In this document: positions 1-5,373 of the stretch, piece after piece | Layout of the letters: the number at the start of each line of letters is the position of its first letter | How positions within the stretch are numbered: position 1 is the stretch's first letter | Assembly (NCBI GenBank): GCA_022703195.1 | Contig: JAKLEF010000151.1 | Location: 1-5,373, forward strand | Length of the DNA stretch: 5,373 nucleotides | Reading direction: 5' to 3' | From: Candidatus Fermentibacterota bacterium | GTDB lineage: Bacteria; Fermentibacterota; Fermentibacteria; Fermentibacterales; Fermentibacteraceae | The notes under the pieces: model-generated | What the model was told of the DNA's origin: nothing | Seen by the model: only the letters and a program-made list of their open reading frames with translations | Databases searched by the model: none | Program-made: the position numbers and the translations under genes

Positions 1-919
1 CCTCGCGCATGACCATGGAGCGGTCGGTGTCCGTCAGTCGCATGACCACCACCGGGATGTCCTGCGAGCTCACGCCTTCGGCGATGGCCTCGGCCATGCG
101 TCCGGTGGAACCCCACATGGTGTCGTAGGCCACGACGGCCCTTAGGGTCGGTTCCTGCGCCGCCCAGCGGGCGTAGAGCCCAGTGATGAAGCCCGGGCCG
201 GATTCCGTCCCCGCGAACCACGCGGGGCCATGGTCGGGCGCGATGATGTCGATGCCGAGGTTCATCGCCGACACCTTCCCGAGCAGCTTCGTCACGAGCT
301 GGGAGTACGGCAGGAGGATGTTCGCATAGTACCTCCCGGCCTCCTCCCTGAGGATGGCTGCATCGATCCGGTGCGCGGCGGTCTCCGGGGTGGCCAGGTG
401 CATGCCGAATGCGTCCTGGCTGACGAGTATCCTCCGCGACGGCAGGTAGCTGAACATGCTGTCGGGCCAGTGGAGCATCCTGGTCTCCATGAAGGAGATG
501 GTCTCCCCCCCTACCTCCACGGTCTCACCGTCGCTGACGGCGGAGAGCCCGTCGAGGCCGCCGAGCTGCATGGAGAGGTTCCTCACGCCCATCCGGGAGG
601 CGACGATGCGCGCCCCCCCGGTTGCCCTGGAGAGGTCGGCCAGGCCGCCCGAGTGGTCCATCTCCGCATGGTTCGAGACGATCAGTTCGATCGAAGCCGG
701 GTCGACGACGGAGGCTATCCGGGACAGCATCACGTCCATGAAGGGCTTCTTCACCGCGTCGAAGACGACGTTCCGGCCGGAGGGCGTGGTGAGGAGATAG
801 CTGTTGTAGGTGGACCCCCTGTGGGTCGAATAACCGTGGAAGTCCCTCAGGCCCCAGTCCACCGCCCCTACCCAGTAGAACCCCTCGGCAAGGCGCACCG
901 CTTCATAAACGCCGCTCAT
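1..919 (-). CDS. fprA: Flavodiiron protein (A-type flavoprotein), 3' end outside window
   Basis: Flavodiiron proteins are cytoplasmic enzymes that reduce O2 to water and/or NO to N2O, usually fed by rubredoxin. The first 306 residues are visible. The N-terminal metallo-beta-lactamase-like domain (about 1-255) carries the full di-iron ligand set: H84, E86, D88 and H89 in NHAEMDHSG, H150 in LHWPDSMF, D169 in SQDAFG and H230 in PDHGP. A flavodoxin domain begins near residue 260 with the FMN phosphate loop YDTMWGSTGRMA (265-276). It is cut by the window edge about 90-100 residues short of the usual ~400 aa, so C-terminal rubredoxin or flavin-reductase extensions cannot be judged. The ATG at 919 is supported by GGAGGG four bases upstream and by the normal family N-terminus. 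The start lies inside the end of the preceding gene (17-bp overlap), which suggests translational coupling. O2 versus NO preference cannot be read from the sequence. Confidence 0.95.
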   Translation of the reverse strand, partial: MSGVYEAVRLAEGFYWVGAVDWGLRDFHGYSTHRGSTYNSYLLTTPSGRNVVFDAVKKPFMDVMLSRIASVVDPASIELIVSNHAEMDHSGGLADLSRATGGARIVASRMGVRNLSMQLGGLDGLSAVSDGETVEVGGETISFMETRMLHWPDSMFSYLPSRRILVSQDAFGMHLATPETAAHRIDAAILREEAGRYYANILLPYSQLVTKLLGKVSAMNLGIDIIAPDHGPAWFAGTESGPGFITGLYARWAAQEPTLRAVVAYDTMWGSTGRMAEAIAEGVSSQDIPVVVMRLTDTDRSMVMRE

Positions 920-1724
920 CAGACCCTCCACGCAGTTCGGAGGCAGCCTCCGACACAGATTCCGAGCAGCATCCAGCGAGCCGCTCCAGGAAAGCCGCAT
1001 CCGCCTCCGTGAAGGCCGCCCTTGTGTCGGAGTCGATGTCCAGCTCTCCGACGAGCCTTCCGTCGCGGAAGACGGGGATCACGATCTCGGATTCGACGGT
1101 CGGGCTGCAGGCCAGGTAGCCGGGATCGGCGGAGACGTCGTCGACGAGGATCGTGCCGAGCGACGACGCTGCGCGCCCGCACACCCCGGACCCGAACGGG
1201 ATCCTGACGTGCTCCGTTGGCTTGCCCGAAAAGGGGCCGAGCACCAGGACGCCATCTTCCGACGGATCCACGAGGTAGAAGCCGACCCAGCCGAACCTGG
1301 GATCGGAGGCGCGCAGGAGGTCGCAGACCGCCTGGAGCCTGCCGGCATGCACTCCGTGCCGCGCTCCGGGCTCGCCCCCGGTAGAGCGCCGCGCCTCCAT
1401 CCCGTTCCACATCGCGACGGCCCTCCGGAGATGGGGGATGGTGATCGTACCTCCTATGAGGCAGGCCAGGCCCATGGCCTCCATGACCTCTTCCCCGCCC
1501 GCCCCGGCGTCCCTGCAGCCTCCGAGGTGGTATGCCACGCAGTCGTCGCACCGGAGGGCGAGAGACACCGCGAGGCCTACGATCTCCTTCGTCGCGGCGC
1601 CGAGAGCTCCGTCGCCCCAGGCCTGAGCGTCGGCCGACATCACTCTCTTCGCAGTCCTGTCGGCGCGCCCGAGCAGGAGCCCGTTCAGCTCCGCCCGGGT
1701 CGCGGCGAATTCGTCCCAGTCCAT
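903..1724 (-). CDS. Fusion: AhpD-like (CMD) CxxC domain + free methionine-(R)-sulfoxide reductase (GAF)
   Basis: This is a 273-aa protein, numbered from the ATG at 1724. Residues about 3-110 form a carboxymuconolactone decarboxylase/AhpD-like domain with the redox signature C59-x2-C62-x3-H66 (RCDDCVAYH) and an upstream Glu (E47), as in AhpD. Residues about 127-258 form a GAF domain of the fRMsr (MsrC/YebR) type, shown by GWVGFYLVD, VLGPFSGKP, RIPFGSGVCG, LACSPTVESEIV and GELDIDS. Relative to E. coli MsrC, C182 matches Cys94, C206 matches catalytic Cys118, and E213, D229 and D231 match substrate-pocket acids. The Cys84 position is His (H172). fRMsr reduces free methionine-(R)-sulfoxide; AhpD-type CxxC domains relay electrons to thiol enzymes. 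I infer that the first domain may reduce the second. A GTG at 1760 would add 12 residues but has no well-placed ribosome site; ATG 1724 follows GGAGGG. The gene sits 45 bp after ferritin and overlaps the flavodiiron gene. Confidence 0.88.
   Translation of the reverse strand: MDWDEFAATRAELNGLLLGRADRTAKRVMSADAQAWGDGALGAATKEIVGLAVSLALRCDDCVAYHLGGCRDAGAGGEEVMEAMGLACLIGGTITIPHLRRAVAMWNGMEARRSTGGEPGARHGVHAGRLQAVCDLLRASDPRFGWVGFYLVDPSEDGVLVLGPFSGKPTEHVRIPFGSGVCGRAASSLGTILVDDVSADPGYLACSPTVESEIVIPVFRDGRLVGELDIDSDTRAAFTEADAAFLERLAGCCSESVSEAASELRGGSDERRL
924..929 (-). promoter_or_regulatory. Ribosome binding site of the flavodiiron gene
   Basis: Sense-strand GGAGGG ends four bases before the ATG at 919. 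It lies within the last codons of the AhpD-fRMsr gene, so ribosomes finishing that gene pass over it. It supports both the start choice and coupled translation. Confidence 0.7.
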
Positions 1725-1727
1725 CGG

Positions 1728-1733
1728 CCCTCC
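1728..1733 (-). promoter_or_regulatory. Ribosome binding site choosing the ATG at 1724
   Basis: On the sense strand GGAGGG ends three bases before the ATG at 1724. A second GGAGGG at 1740-1745 lies twelve bases further upstream, inside the short extension that a GTG start at 1760 would create. The nearest purine-rich run before that GTG (GAGGAG) is about 13 bases away. This favours the ATG. The close spacing resembles that of the next gene, where GGAGGG ends four bases before the ATG. Confidence 0.6.
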
Positions 1734-1769
1734 GCAGGACCCTCCGGCGCGGTCAGGCACCGGTGTCCG

Positions 1770-2258
1770 TCAGCTCCTCGCCCCCAGCTCGCGGTCGAGC
1801 ATGAAGAGAGCGCCGGTGGAATCGCCGGCTAGAACGAGCTTCTGTACAATGGAGTCCGCGTGCGCCTCCTCCTCCACCTGCTCGTCCACGAACCACTTCA
1901 GGAAGCTCGCGGAGGCGTGGTCCTTCACCGCGATCGAGAGGTCCATGAGCGTGCCGATGCGCGCGGTGATGTGCTCCTCGTGGGCGAGAGCGGCCTTGAA
2001 CGCCTCTAGGGGGGTCTTCCACTTCGCCGTGGGCTGGGCGATGGCCTTGAGGGCCACCTTGCCGCCCCTCTCGACGATGAAGGAGAAGAACTTCATCGCG
2101 TGGGCCGTCTCCTCCTGGCTCTGGACCCTCATCCACTTCGCGAATCCCGGCAGGTTCACGGACTCGAACCAGGCCGCCATGGCGAGGTACAGGTAGGCCG
2201 AGAAGGCCTCCTCGTTGATCTGGGCGTTGAACTCGTCGAGCACCTTCCTGTCCATCAT
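1770..2258 (-). CDS. ftnA: Bacterial non-haem ferritin
   Basis: This is a 162-aa ferritin-like protein of normal length for the FtnA family, which assembles into a 24-subunit cytoplasmic shell that oxidises Fe(II) and stores it as ferric mineral. It aligns almost without gaps to E. coli FtnA. The ferroxidase residues keep the same numbers: E17 and Y24 in NEEAFSAYLY, E50 and H53 in QSQEETAH, E94 in LAHEEHIT, Q127 and E130 in VDEQVEEE. No haem-ligand methionine typical of bacterioferritin is seen in the equivalent helix, so this is ferritin rather than Bfr. The ATG at 2258 overlaps the TGA of the desulfoferrodoxin gene as ATGA and follows GGAGGAG at 2265-2271. A second ATG at 2255 is a possible but less likely start. 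Iron storage next to superoxide reductase fits a role in limiting Fe(II)/peroxide chemistry. Confidence 0.96.
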   Translation of the reverse strand: MMDRKVLDEFNAQINEEAFSAYLYLAMAAWFESVNLPGFAKWMRVQSQEETAHAMKFFSFIVERGGKVALKAIAQPTAKWKTPLEAFKAALAHEEHITARIGTLMDLSIAVKDHASASFLKWFVDEQVEEEAHADSIVQKLVLAGDSTGALFMLDRELGARS

Positions 2259-2632
2259 GTCGCACTCCTCCAGAGGCTGTGGATGTTGCAGTACTCACGC
2301 GCCGAGAGCCCGGAGGCCACGGGGCCCGGGAAGAAGGCCTCGGGCGCCAGCCCGGGTGCCAGGTGACGCCTGCACGTGCGGCCGTCGGCCGCGAGCTCTA
2401 TCCACTCGATGAAATGGTTCTCGAGCATCGGGTGCGGAACGCTGCCCACCCTGACCATGTACCCTCCGTCGACCCTCTCGATGATGGGTACGTGCTTCTC
2501 GACCGAGGAGTCGGCGGTCTGCTCGACCAGGGCGCTCATCGGCTCGCCGCAGCAGACCAGCGTTCCGCCGCCGTGGTGGAGCATCTCGACGATGTTGCCG
2601 CATTTCCCGCACTTGAACACGGTTCCTGTCAT
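2255..2632 (-). CDS. dfx: Desulfoferrodoxin (2Fe superoxide reductase)
   Basis: This 125-aa protein reduces superoxide to hydrogen peroxide without producing O2, a cytoplasmic defence typical of anaerobes; electrons usually come from rubredoxin. The N-terminal desulforedoxin-like domain (about 1-36) has the Cys4 iron site C8-x2-C11 and C27-C28. The catalytic domain (about 37-125) has the square-pyramidal Fe site ligands H47 in EKHVP, H67 in VPHPM, H73 in HFIEWI, C115 and H118 in YCNIH. E45 and K46, the residues next to the active site that guide superoxide and product release, are both present. Length and motif order are those of the classic 2Fe class I enzyme. The ATG at 2632 follows GGAGGT by five bases. 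The gene starts 35 bp after the phosphatase gene and its stop overlaps the ferritin start, so dfx and ferritin are almost certainly co-translated. Confidence 0.97.
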   Translation of the reverse strand: MTGTVFKCGKCGNIVEMLHHGGGTLVCCGEPMSALVEQTADSSVEKHVPIIERVDGGYMVRVGSVPHPMLENHFIEWIELAADGRTCRRHLAPGLAPEAFFPGPVASGLSAREYCNIHSLWRSAT

Positions 2633-2637
2633 GTCAG

Positions 2638-2643
2638 ACCTCC
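2638..2643 (-). promoter_or_regulatory. Strong ribosome binding site of dfx
   Basis: Sense-strand GGAGGT is placed five bases before the ATG at 2632. It is the strongest Shine-Dalgarno match in the window and fixes the dfx start. It lies in the 35-bp gap after the phosphatase gene, so dfx does not depend on coupling for its translation. Confidence 0.75.
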
Positions 2644-2662
2644 GGGTTTACGTCCCATGGAC

Positions 2663-2678
2663 CGATACTACAATATCG
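2663..2678 (-). promoter_or_regulatory. Imperfect palindrome at the phosphatase stop, possible operator or -10 region for dfx
   Basis: The sense strand reads CGATATTGTAGTATCG, an inverted repeat with perfect outer arms CGATA/TATCG and 12 of 16 positions symmetrical. It spans the TAG stop of the phosphatase gene and sits about 30 bp before the dfx start. It is a clear A+T-rich patch in GC-rich DNA and contains -10-like hexamers (TATTGT, TAGTAT), but I see no good -35 element. It does not match the PerR, Fur or Rex consensus sites I know. It could be an operator, a weak internal promoter or chance. Confidence 0.3.
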
Positions 2679-4662
2679 AGGGCGGGCGGGGCACGCCCGG
2701 CGCCCGCGACTTCAGGACGACCAGGGTCACGTCGTCGTCCGGGATGTCGCCGTCCGGAGGCTCCGAGCCGCTCAACAGCCTCTCGACGAGCTGATCCGGC
2801 GAGGCTCCGGGATGATCCCGGACGAGCGACGCCATCCACTCGAGAGGGTTCTCCCCGATCCTCTCCAACCTGTCCGACAGCCCGTCGGTGTAGATGACGA
2901 GCGTATCTCCCGCTCCCATCGTCACCGTCGCCGATCCGTATGCGGCCCCGGGCGAGATGCCGAGCACGAGCCCGCCTTCCTCGAGCTCGATCGTCCCCCC
3001 TCCGCACGAGATCCCGATCAGGAGCGGGTGGTCGTGGCCGGCGTTGCAGTACTCGATCGAGCAGGAGGAGGGATCGAGCACGGCGCAGAAGAAGGTCACG
3101 AAGCGGTCCTCGGGGCATATCCTGCAGAGGAGCCCGTTGAGGGCGGAACACGTCCCGGCCGGGGGGTAGCCCTCCTCGAGGAGCGTGGTCGCAGATGCGT
3201 GCACGGCCGACATCAGGATCGCCGCCCCGGCTCCCTTGCCGGCAACGTCGGCGACGAAGATCCCGACCCTGCCGTCCTGCAGGCGCGAGATCCCGAAGCA
3301 GTCGCCCCCCACCTCCCGGGTGGGCCGGCAGACGACAGAAGCGCCGAAGGGGGACAGATCGGGGACCGGGGCGGAGAGCAGCCCGTCCTGCACGCTCCTC
3401 GCTATCTCGATCTCCTCCTGGTATCTCCCCCTCTCGATGTTCTCGGCAAGCAGGCGCGAATTGAGCATGGCGACGCCGGCGAGCCCTGCGAACGCCTCGA
3501 CCAGGCCGGTGGACTGCCTCACGAAGGCGAACGGGCTCGACGAGACCGCCACCAGGCTCCCGAGGTCCATCCCACCGGCGCGGATGGGCGTCACCAGCAG
3601 GGACCTCGTTCCGAGCCCGGCCGATCCCAGCCTCGCGAGCGGGGAGCCCTTCGGGAGCCCTGCGAGCACCTGCGTCCCCCGCATGCCAGGGGCGCCCACC
3701 ATGCCGCTGACTCCGCATCCAGGCAGCCCCTCCACGATCAGGTCCGTGCCGCTCACCTTCACGATGCTCGACGAGCCTTCCGAATCGAGCAGCTCGACCC
3801 ACGCCGCGTCGACTCCAGGCAGGCCGCAGGCGAGCCTCGCAACGCTCTCGCAGACAGCCTCCGCCCCTGCTCCGGAAAGGATGAGGTCGCCGAGCTCCTG
3901 CACCGACCTGAGCCCCCTCCTCAGGCGCTCCATCGCGCCCGCCGAGGGCAGCGAGAGGAGGATCGCGAAGGCGGCCGCCCCCGATATACCCGAACCCGCG
4001 ACGAAAAGAGCCGTCGACAGCCCGGAGACCGCCCGGGAGGCCCCGGCCAGGTCCGCCGAGTCCGCCGCTGCCGCAGAGGCCGCGGCAAGGGCTATGGCGA
4101 CGGCCATTGCGATCCATCTGCCCCTCGAATCGAGGTAGTGGATCCATCCCGATCTGAATCCGGCGAGCAGAGCCGCGGCAGCGGCGAGGAACACCACCGG
4201 GCCGGTGCCTGTGAAGGATCCGTTCTCTCCCGTGCCCCCTGCGGCCGCCTCACCGGAGGGGAGCACGGAGAGCAGGATCCCGTCAAGGATCAGGAGCCCG
4301 ACCAGGATCACGGAGACCGCTCCCGCGAAGCGGGGGCTGTCGGTCATCGAGAGGGATCTGGCATAGACCAGGAAGAGGACGGACGAGGCGATGGACAGCC
4401 CGGTCAGGGCGCCGGCGGGAATCCGCGCCTCCAGCAGCGAGAGGCCGGAGGAAGCGGCCAGCAGGACGGCTGCTATGGTCAGTCTCGCACCAAGGCTCCT
4501 CCGCGCGGGAGTCGCGAGGGTCTGGAAATACAGGAGGGCCGCGGCCAGAGAGGCCCCGATCCCGGCGGGATCCGGGGAGGCGGCACCGAGTGCTCCGGAC
4601 AGTGCTGCGAATACCGCCGTCAGCAGGGCGGCAGGGAGCCCCGGAACCCTCGGGATGCCCAT
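2668..4662 (-). CDS. Membrane-anchored GAF / SpoIIE-type PP2C serine phosphatase
   Basis: This is a 664-aa protein of the RsbU/SpoIIE phosphatase class, which dephosphorylates anti-sigma-factor antagonists or similar partners in response to a sensor input. The N-terminal part (about 9-238) has roughly eight Ala/Leu-rich membrane segments (about 9-28, 36-52, 61-78, 85-102, 115-134, 155-170, 182-200, 214-238). A GAF-like domain follows at about 255-403, then a signalling helix (EIEIARSVQDGLL, 417-429) and the PP2C domain at about 440-652. Metal-site motifs are present: D454 in EVGGD, D472 in VADVAGKG, D593 in YTDGLSD, and D643/D644 in PDDDVTLVV, so it should be active. The phosphatase domain has nine cysteines, which is a lot. 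The ATG at 4662 lies two bases after the hisS stop with no clear ribosome site, suggesting coupled translation. The frame is open further upstream, but that part is an Arg/Gly-rich shadow of hisS. No partner kinase or antagonist is in view, so the target is unknown. Confidence 0.9.
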   Translation of the reverse strand: MGIPRVPGLPAALLTAVFAALSGALGAASPDPAGIGASLAAALLYFQTLATPARRSLGARLTIAAVLLAASSGLSLLEARIPAGALTGLSIASSVLFLVYARSLSMTDSPRFAGAVSVILVGLLILDGILLSVLPSGEAAAGGTGENGSFTGTGPVVFLAAAAALLAGFRSGWIHYLDSRGRWIAMAVAIALAAASAAAADSADLAGASRAVSGLSTALFVAGSGISGAAAFAILLSLPSAGAMERLRRGLRSVQELGDLILSGAGAEAVCESVARLACGLPGVDAAWVELLDSEGSSSIVKVSGTDLIVEGLPGCGVSGMVGAPGMRGTQVLAGLPKGSPLARLGSAGLGTRSLLVTPIRAGGMDLGSLVAVSSSPFAFVRQSTGLVEAFAGLAGVAMLNSRLLAENIERGRYQEEIEIARSVQDGLLSAPVPDLSPFGASVVCRPTREVGGDCFGISRLQDGRVGIFVADVAGKGAGAAILMSAVHASATTLLEEGYPPAGTCSALNGLLCRICPEDRFVTFFCAVLDPSSCSIEYCNAGHDHPLLIGISCGGGTIELEEGGLVLGISPGAAYGSATVTMGAGDTLVIYTDGLSDRLERIGENPLEWMASLVRDHPGASPDQLVERLLSGSEPPDGDIPDDDVTLVVLKSRAPGVPRPPSIL

Positions 4663-4664
4663 GC

Positions 4665-5342
4665 TCAGCCGGATGCCAGCATGCCGAGGATCCGGCTCGT
4701 CAGCGAACCGGACTGGACGCGATGCTCTGTCCCGGACGCCATGTCCCTTACGAGAGCTTCTCCCGAGGCGACCTCCTCCGGTCCGGCGACGACCACCAGC
4801 CTCGTCCCGGCCTTGCCTGCCGCCCTGAACTGCCTCGAGATGCTCCTGCCTTCGATCTCCATGACCGTCCTGACGCCGTGCGCCCTCAGGCTCTCGGCCC
4901 ACGCCAGGGCGGCCGGCGCCTCGGAGGCGGAGTAGACCGCCACGAACACCTGCGGCCTGCTGGATTCCCCGGGATCGGCGGGCAGGAGCCCGTACGTCTC
5001 CAGGAACAGCTTCAGCGTCAGCAGGCCGAGGCCGAAGCCCACACCCGTCACCGGCTTCCCGCCGAACAGGCCCACTAGATCGTCGTACCTGCCGCCGCCG
5101 CAGATGGCCCGCCTGTTCCCGCCCCCGGTGTCCGAGAGCTCGAAGACCGTGCCGGTGTAGTAGTCCAGCCCCCTGACCACGGATGCGTCGAATGTGGCGG
5201 AGGCTAGCCCGGCGGCTTCGAGCAGCCCGGCGAACTCCCTCATGCGGGCGTAGCTCCCGGATCCCGATGCAGCGCCGGCCAGCCACTCGTCATCCAGGGA
5301 CCTCACCGAGGCGAACCGTGGCGCGGCGAAACTCGCCGGCAT
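4665..5342 (-). CDS. hisS: Histidyl-tRNA synthetase, C-terminal half only (5' part missing or out of frame)
   Basis: HisRS charges tRNA-His with histidine in the cytoplasm. The 225 visible residues hold the second half of the class II catalytic core: VVRGLDYYTGTVFE (55-68) with catalytic Arg R57, and AICGGGRYDDLV (79-90). They end with a complete HGTP-type anticodon-binding domain (about 130-224, including EGRSISRQFRAAGKAGTR), which argues against the paralogue HisZ. Complete HisRS is about 420 aa, so motifs 1 and 2 are missing. The 31 bases before the ATG at 5342 include an in-frame TAA (5367-5369), and that ATG has no ribosome site. The 5' half must therefore lie in another frame (frameshift or assembly error at 5343-5366 or nearby), or the gene is broken. 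The motif 3 region (GFGLGLLTL, 102-110) has Thr109 where E. coli HisRS has the ATP-binding Arg311. The stop is two bases before the phosphatase start. Confidence 0.82.
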   Translation of the reverse strand: MPASFAAPRFASVRSLDDEWLAGAASGSGSYARMREFAGLLEAAGLASATFDASVVRGLDYYTGTVFELSDTGGGNRRAICGGGRYDDLVGLFGGKPVTGVGFGLGLLTLKLFLETYGLLPADPGESSRPQVFVAVYSASEAPAALAWAESLRAHGVRTVMEIEGRSISRQFRAAGKAGTRLVVVAGPEEVASGEALVRDMASGTEHRVQSGSLTSRILGMLASG

Positions 5343-5373
5343 CCGGTACGAAGGCGGCGTGACGAGTTATCTG

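Noticed and set aside
230..1012. Plus-strand open frame of 260 aa
   Set aside because: It is antisense to the flavodiiron gene, whose complete di-iron ligand set is unmistakable; the plus-strand product is Pro/His/Arg-rich with no motif.
1728..1745. Two GGAGGG copies twelve bases apart, considered as a tandem repeat
   Set aside because: Only two short copies; best explained as one ribosome site plus a chance purine run.
2683..2699. Six-bp G+C hairpin (CGGGCG, five-base loop, CGCCCG) near the end of the phosphatase gene, considered as a terminator
   Set aside because: It lies inside coding sequence and is not followed by a T tract on the sense strand; such short stems are expected by chance at this G+C.
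2648..4147. Minus-strand open frame of 499 aa within the phosphatase gene
   Set aside because: It is in a different frame from the phosphatase, Arg/Gly-rich, and has none of the family motifs; the overlapping frame has clear PP2C and GAF motifs.
2812..4935. Long plus-strand open frame (707 aa)
   Set aside because: It is antisense to the phosphatase and hisS genes, with low-complexity Arg/Gly/Pro/His-rich translation and no domain signature. It is a typical by-product of GC-rich coding DNA.
4663..5286. Upstream extension of the phosphatase frame (208 residues)
   Set aside because: The same DNA encodes conserved HisRS in another frame. The extension is a compositionally odd shadow, so the ATG at 4662 is the start.

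Overview
The window is about two-thirds G+C and its real genes all lie on the minus strand, so transcription runs from high to low coordinates. In transcription order they are: the C-terminal half of a histidyl-tRNA synthetase (hisS), a membrane-anchored GAF/SpoIIE-type PP2C phosphatase, desulfoferrodoxin (superoxide reductase), a bacterial ferritin, a fusion of an AhpD-like CxxC domain with a free-methionine-(R)-sulfoxide reductase domain, and a flavodiiron protein cut by the left edge. Junctions are tight (17-bp overlap, 4-bp ATGA overlap, gaps of 2, 35 and 45 bp), and I see no convincing terminator, so most or all of it may be one transcription unit.

Organism: superoxide reductase, flavodiiron protein and ferritin together are the usual oxygen-defence kit of an anaerobe or microaerophile. 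Arg AGG and Ile ATA codons are used freely despite the high G+C, so an ordinary actinobacterium or pseudomonad seems unlikely. A poorly sampled anaerobic lineage fits, but the phylum cannot be fixed from this sequence.

Layout: 4665-5342 hisS C-terminal part, with an in-frame stop just upstream; 2668-4662 phosphatase of 664 aa (about eight membrane segments, GAF, PP2C); 2255-2632 desulfoferrodoxin; 1770-2258 ferritin; 903-1724 AhpD-fRMsr fusion; 1-919 flavodiiron protein. No stretch longer than 45 bp between genes is uncovered, and no RNA gene, mobile element or CRISPR array was seen.

How the genes fit together: the last four form a coherent oxidative-stress module. Flavodiiron protein reduces O2 (or NO), desulfoferrodoxin reduces superoxide to peroxide, ferritin stores Fe(II) and so limits Fenton chemistry, and the fusion protein probably repairs oxidised free methionine, perhaps with its own CxxC domain supplying electrons. 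The upstream phosphatase has the layout of an RsbU/SpoIIE-type stress-signalling output. Its position suggests, without proving, a regulatory link. The most novel item is the AhpD-fRMsr fusion, which lacks the usual resolving cysteine of fRMsr but carries a CxxC pair in the fused domain.
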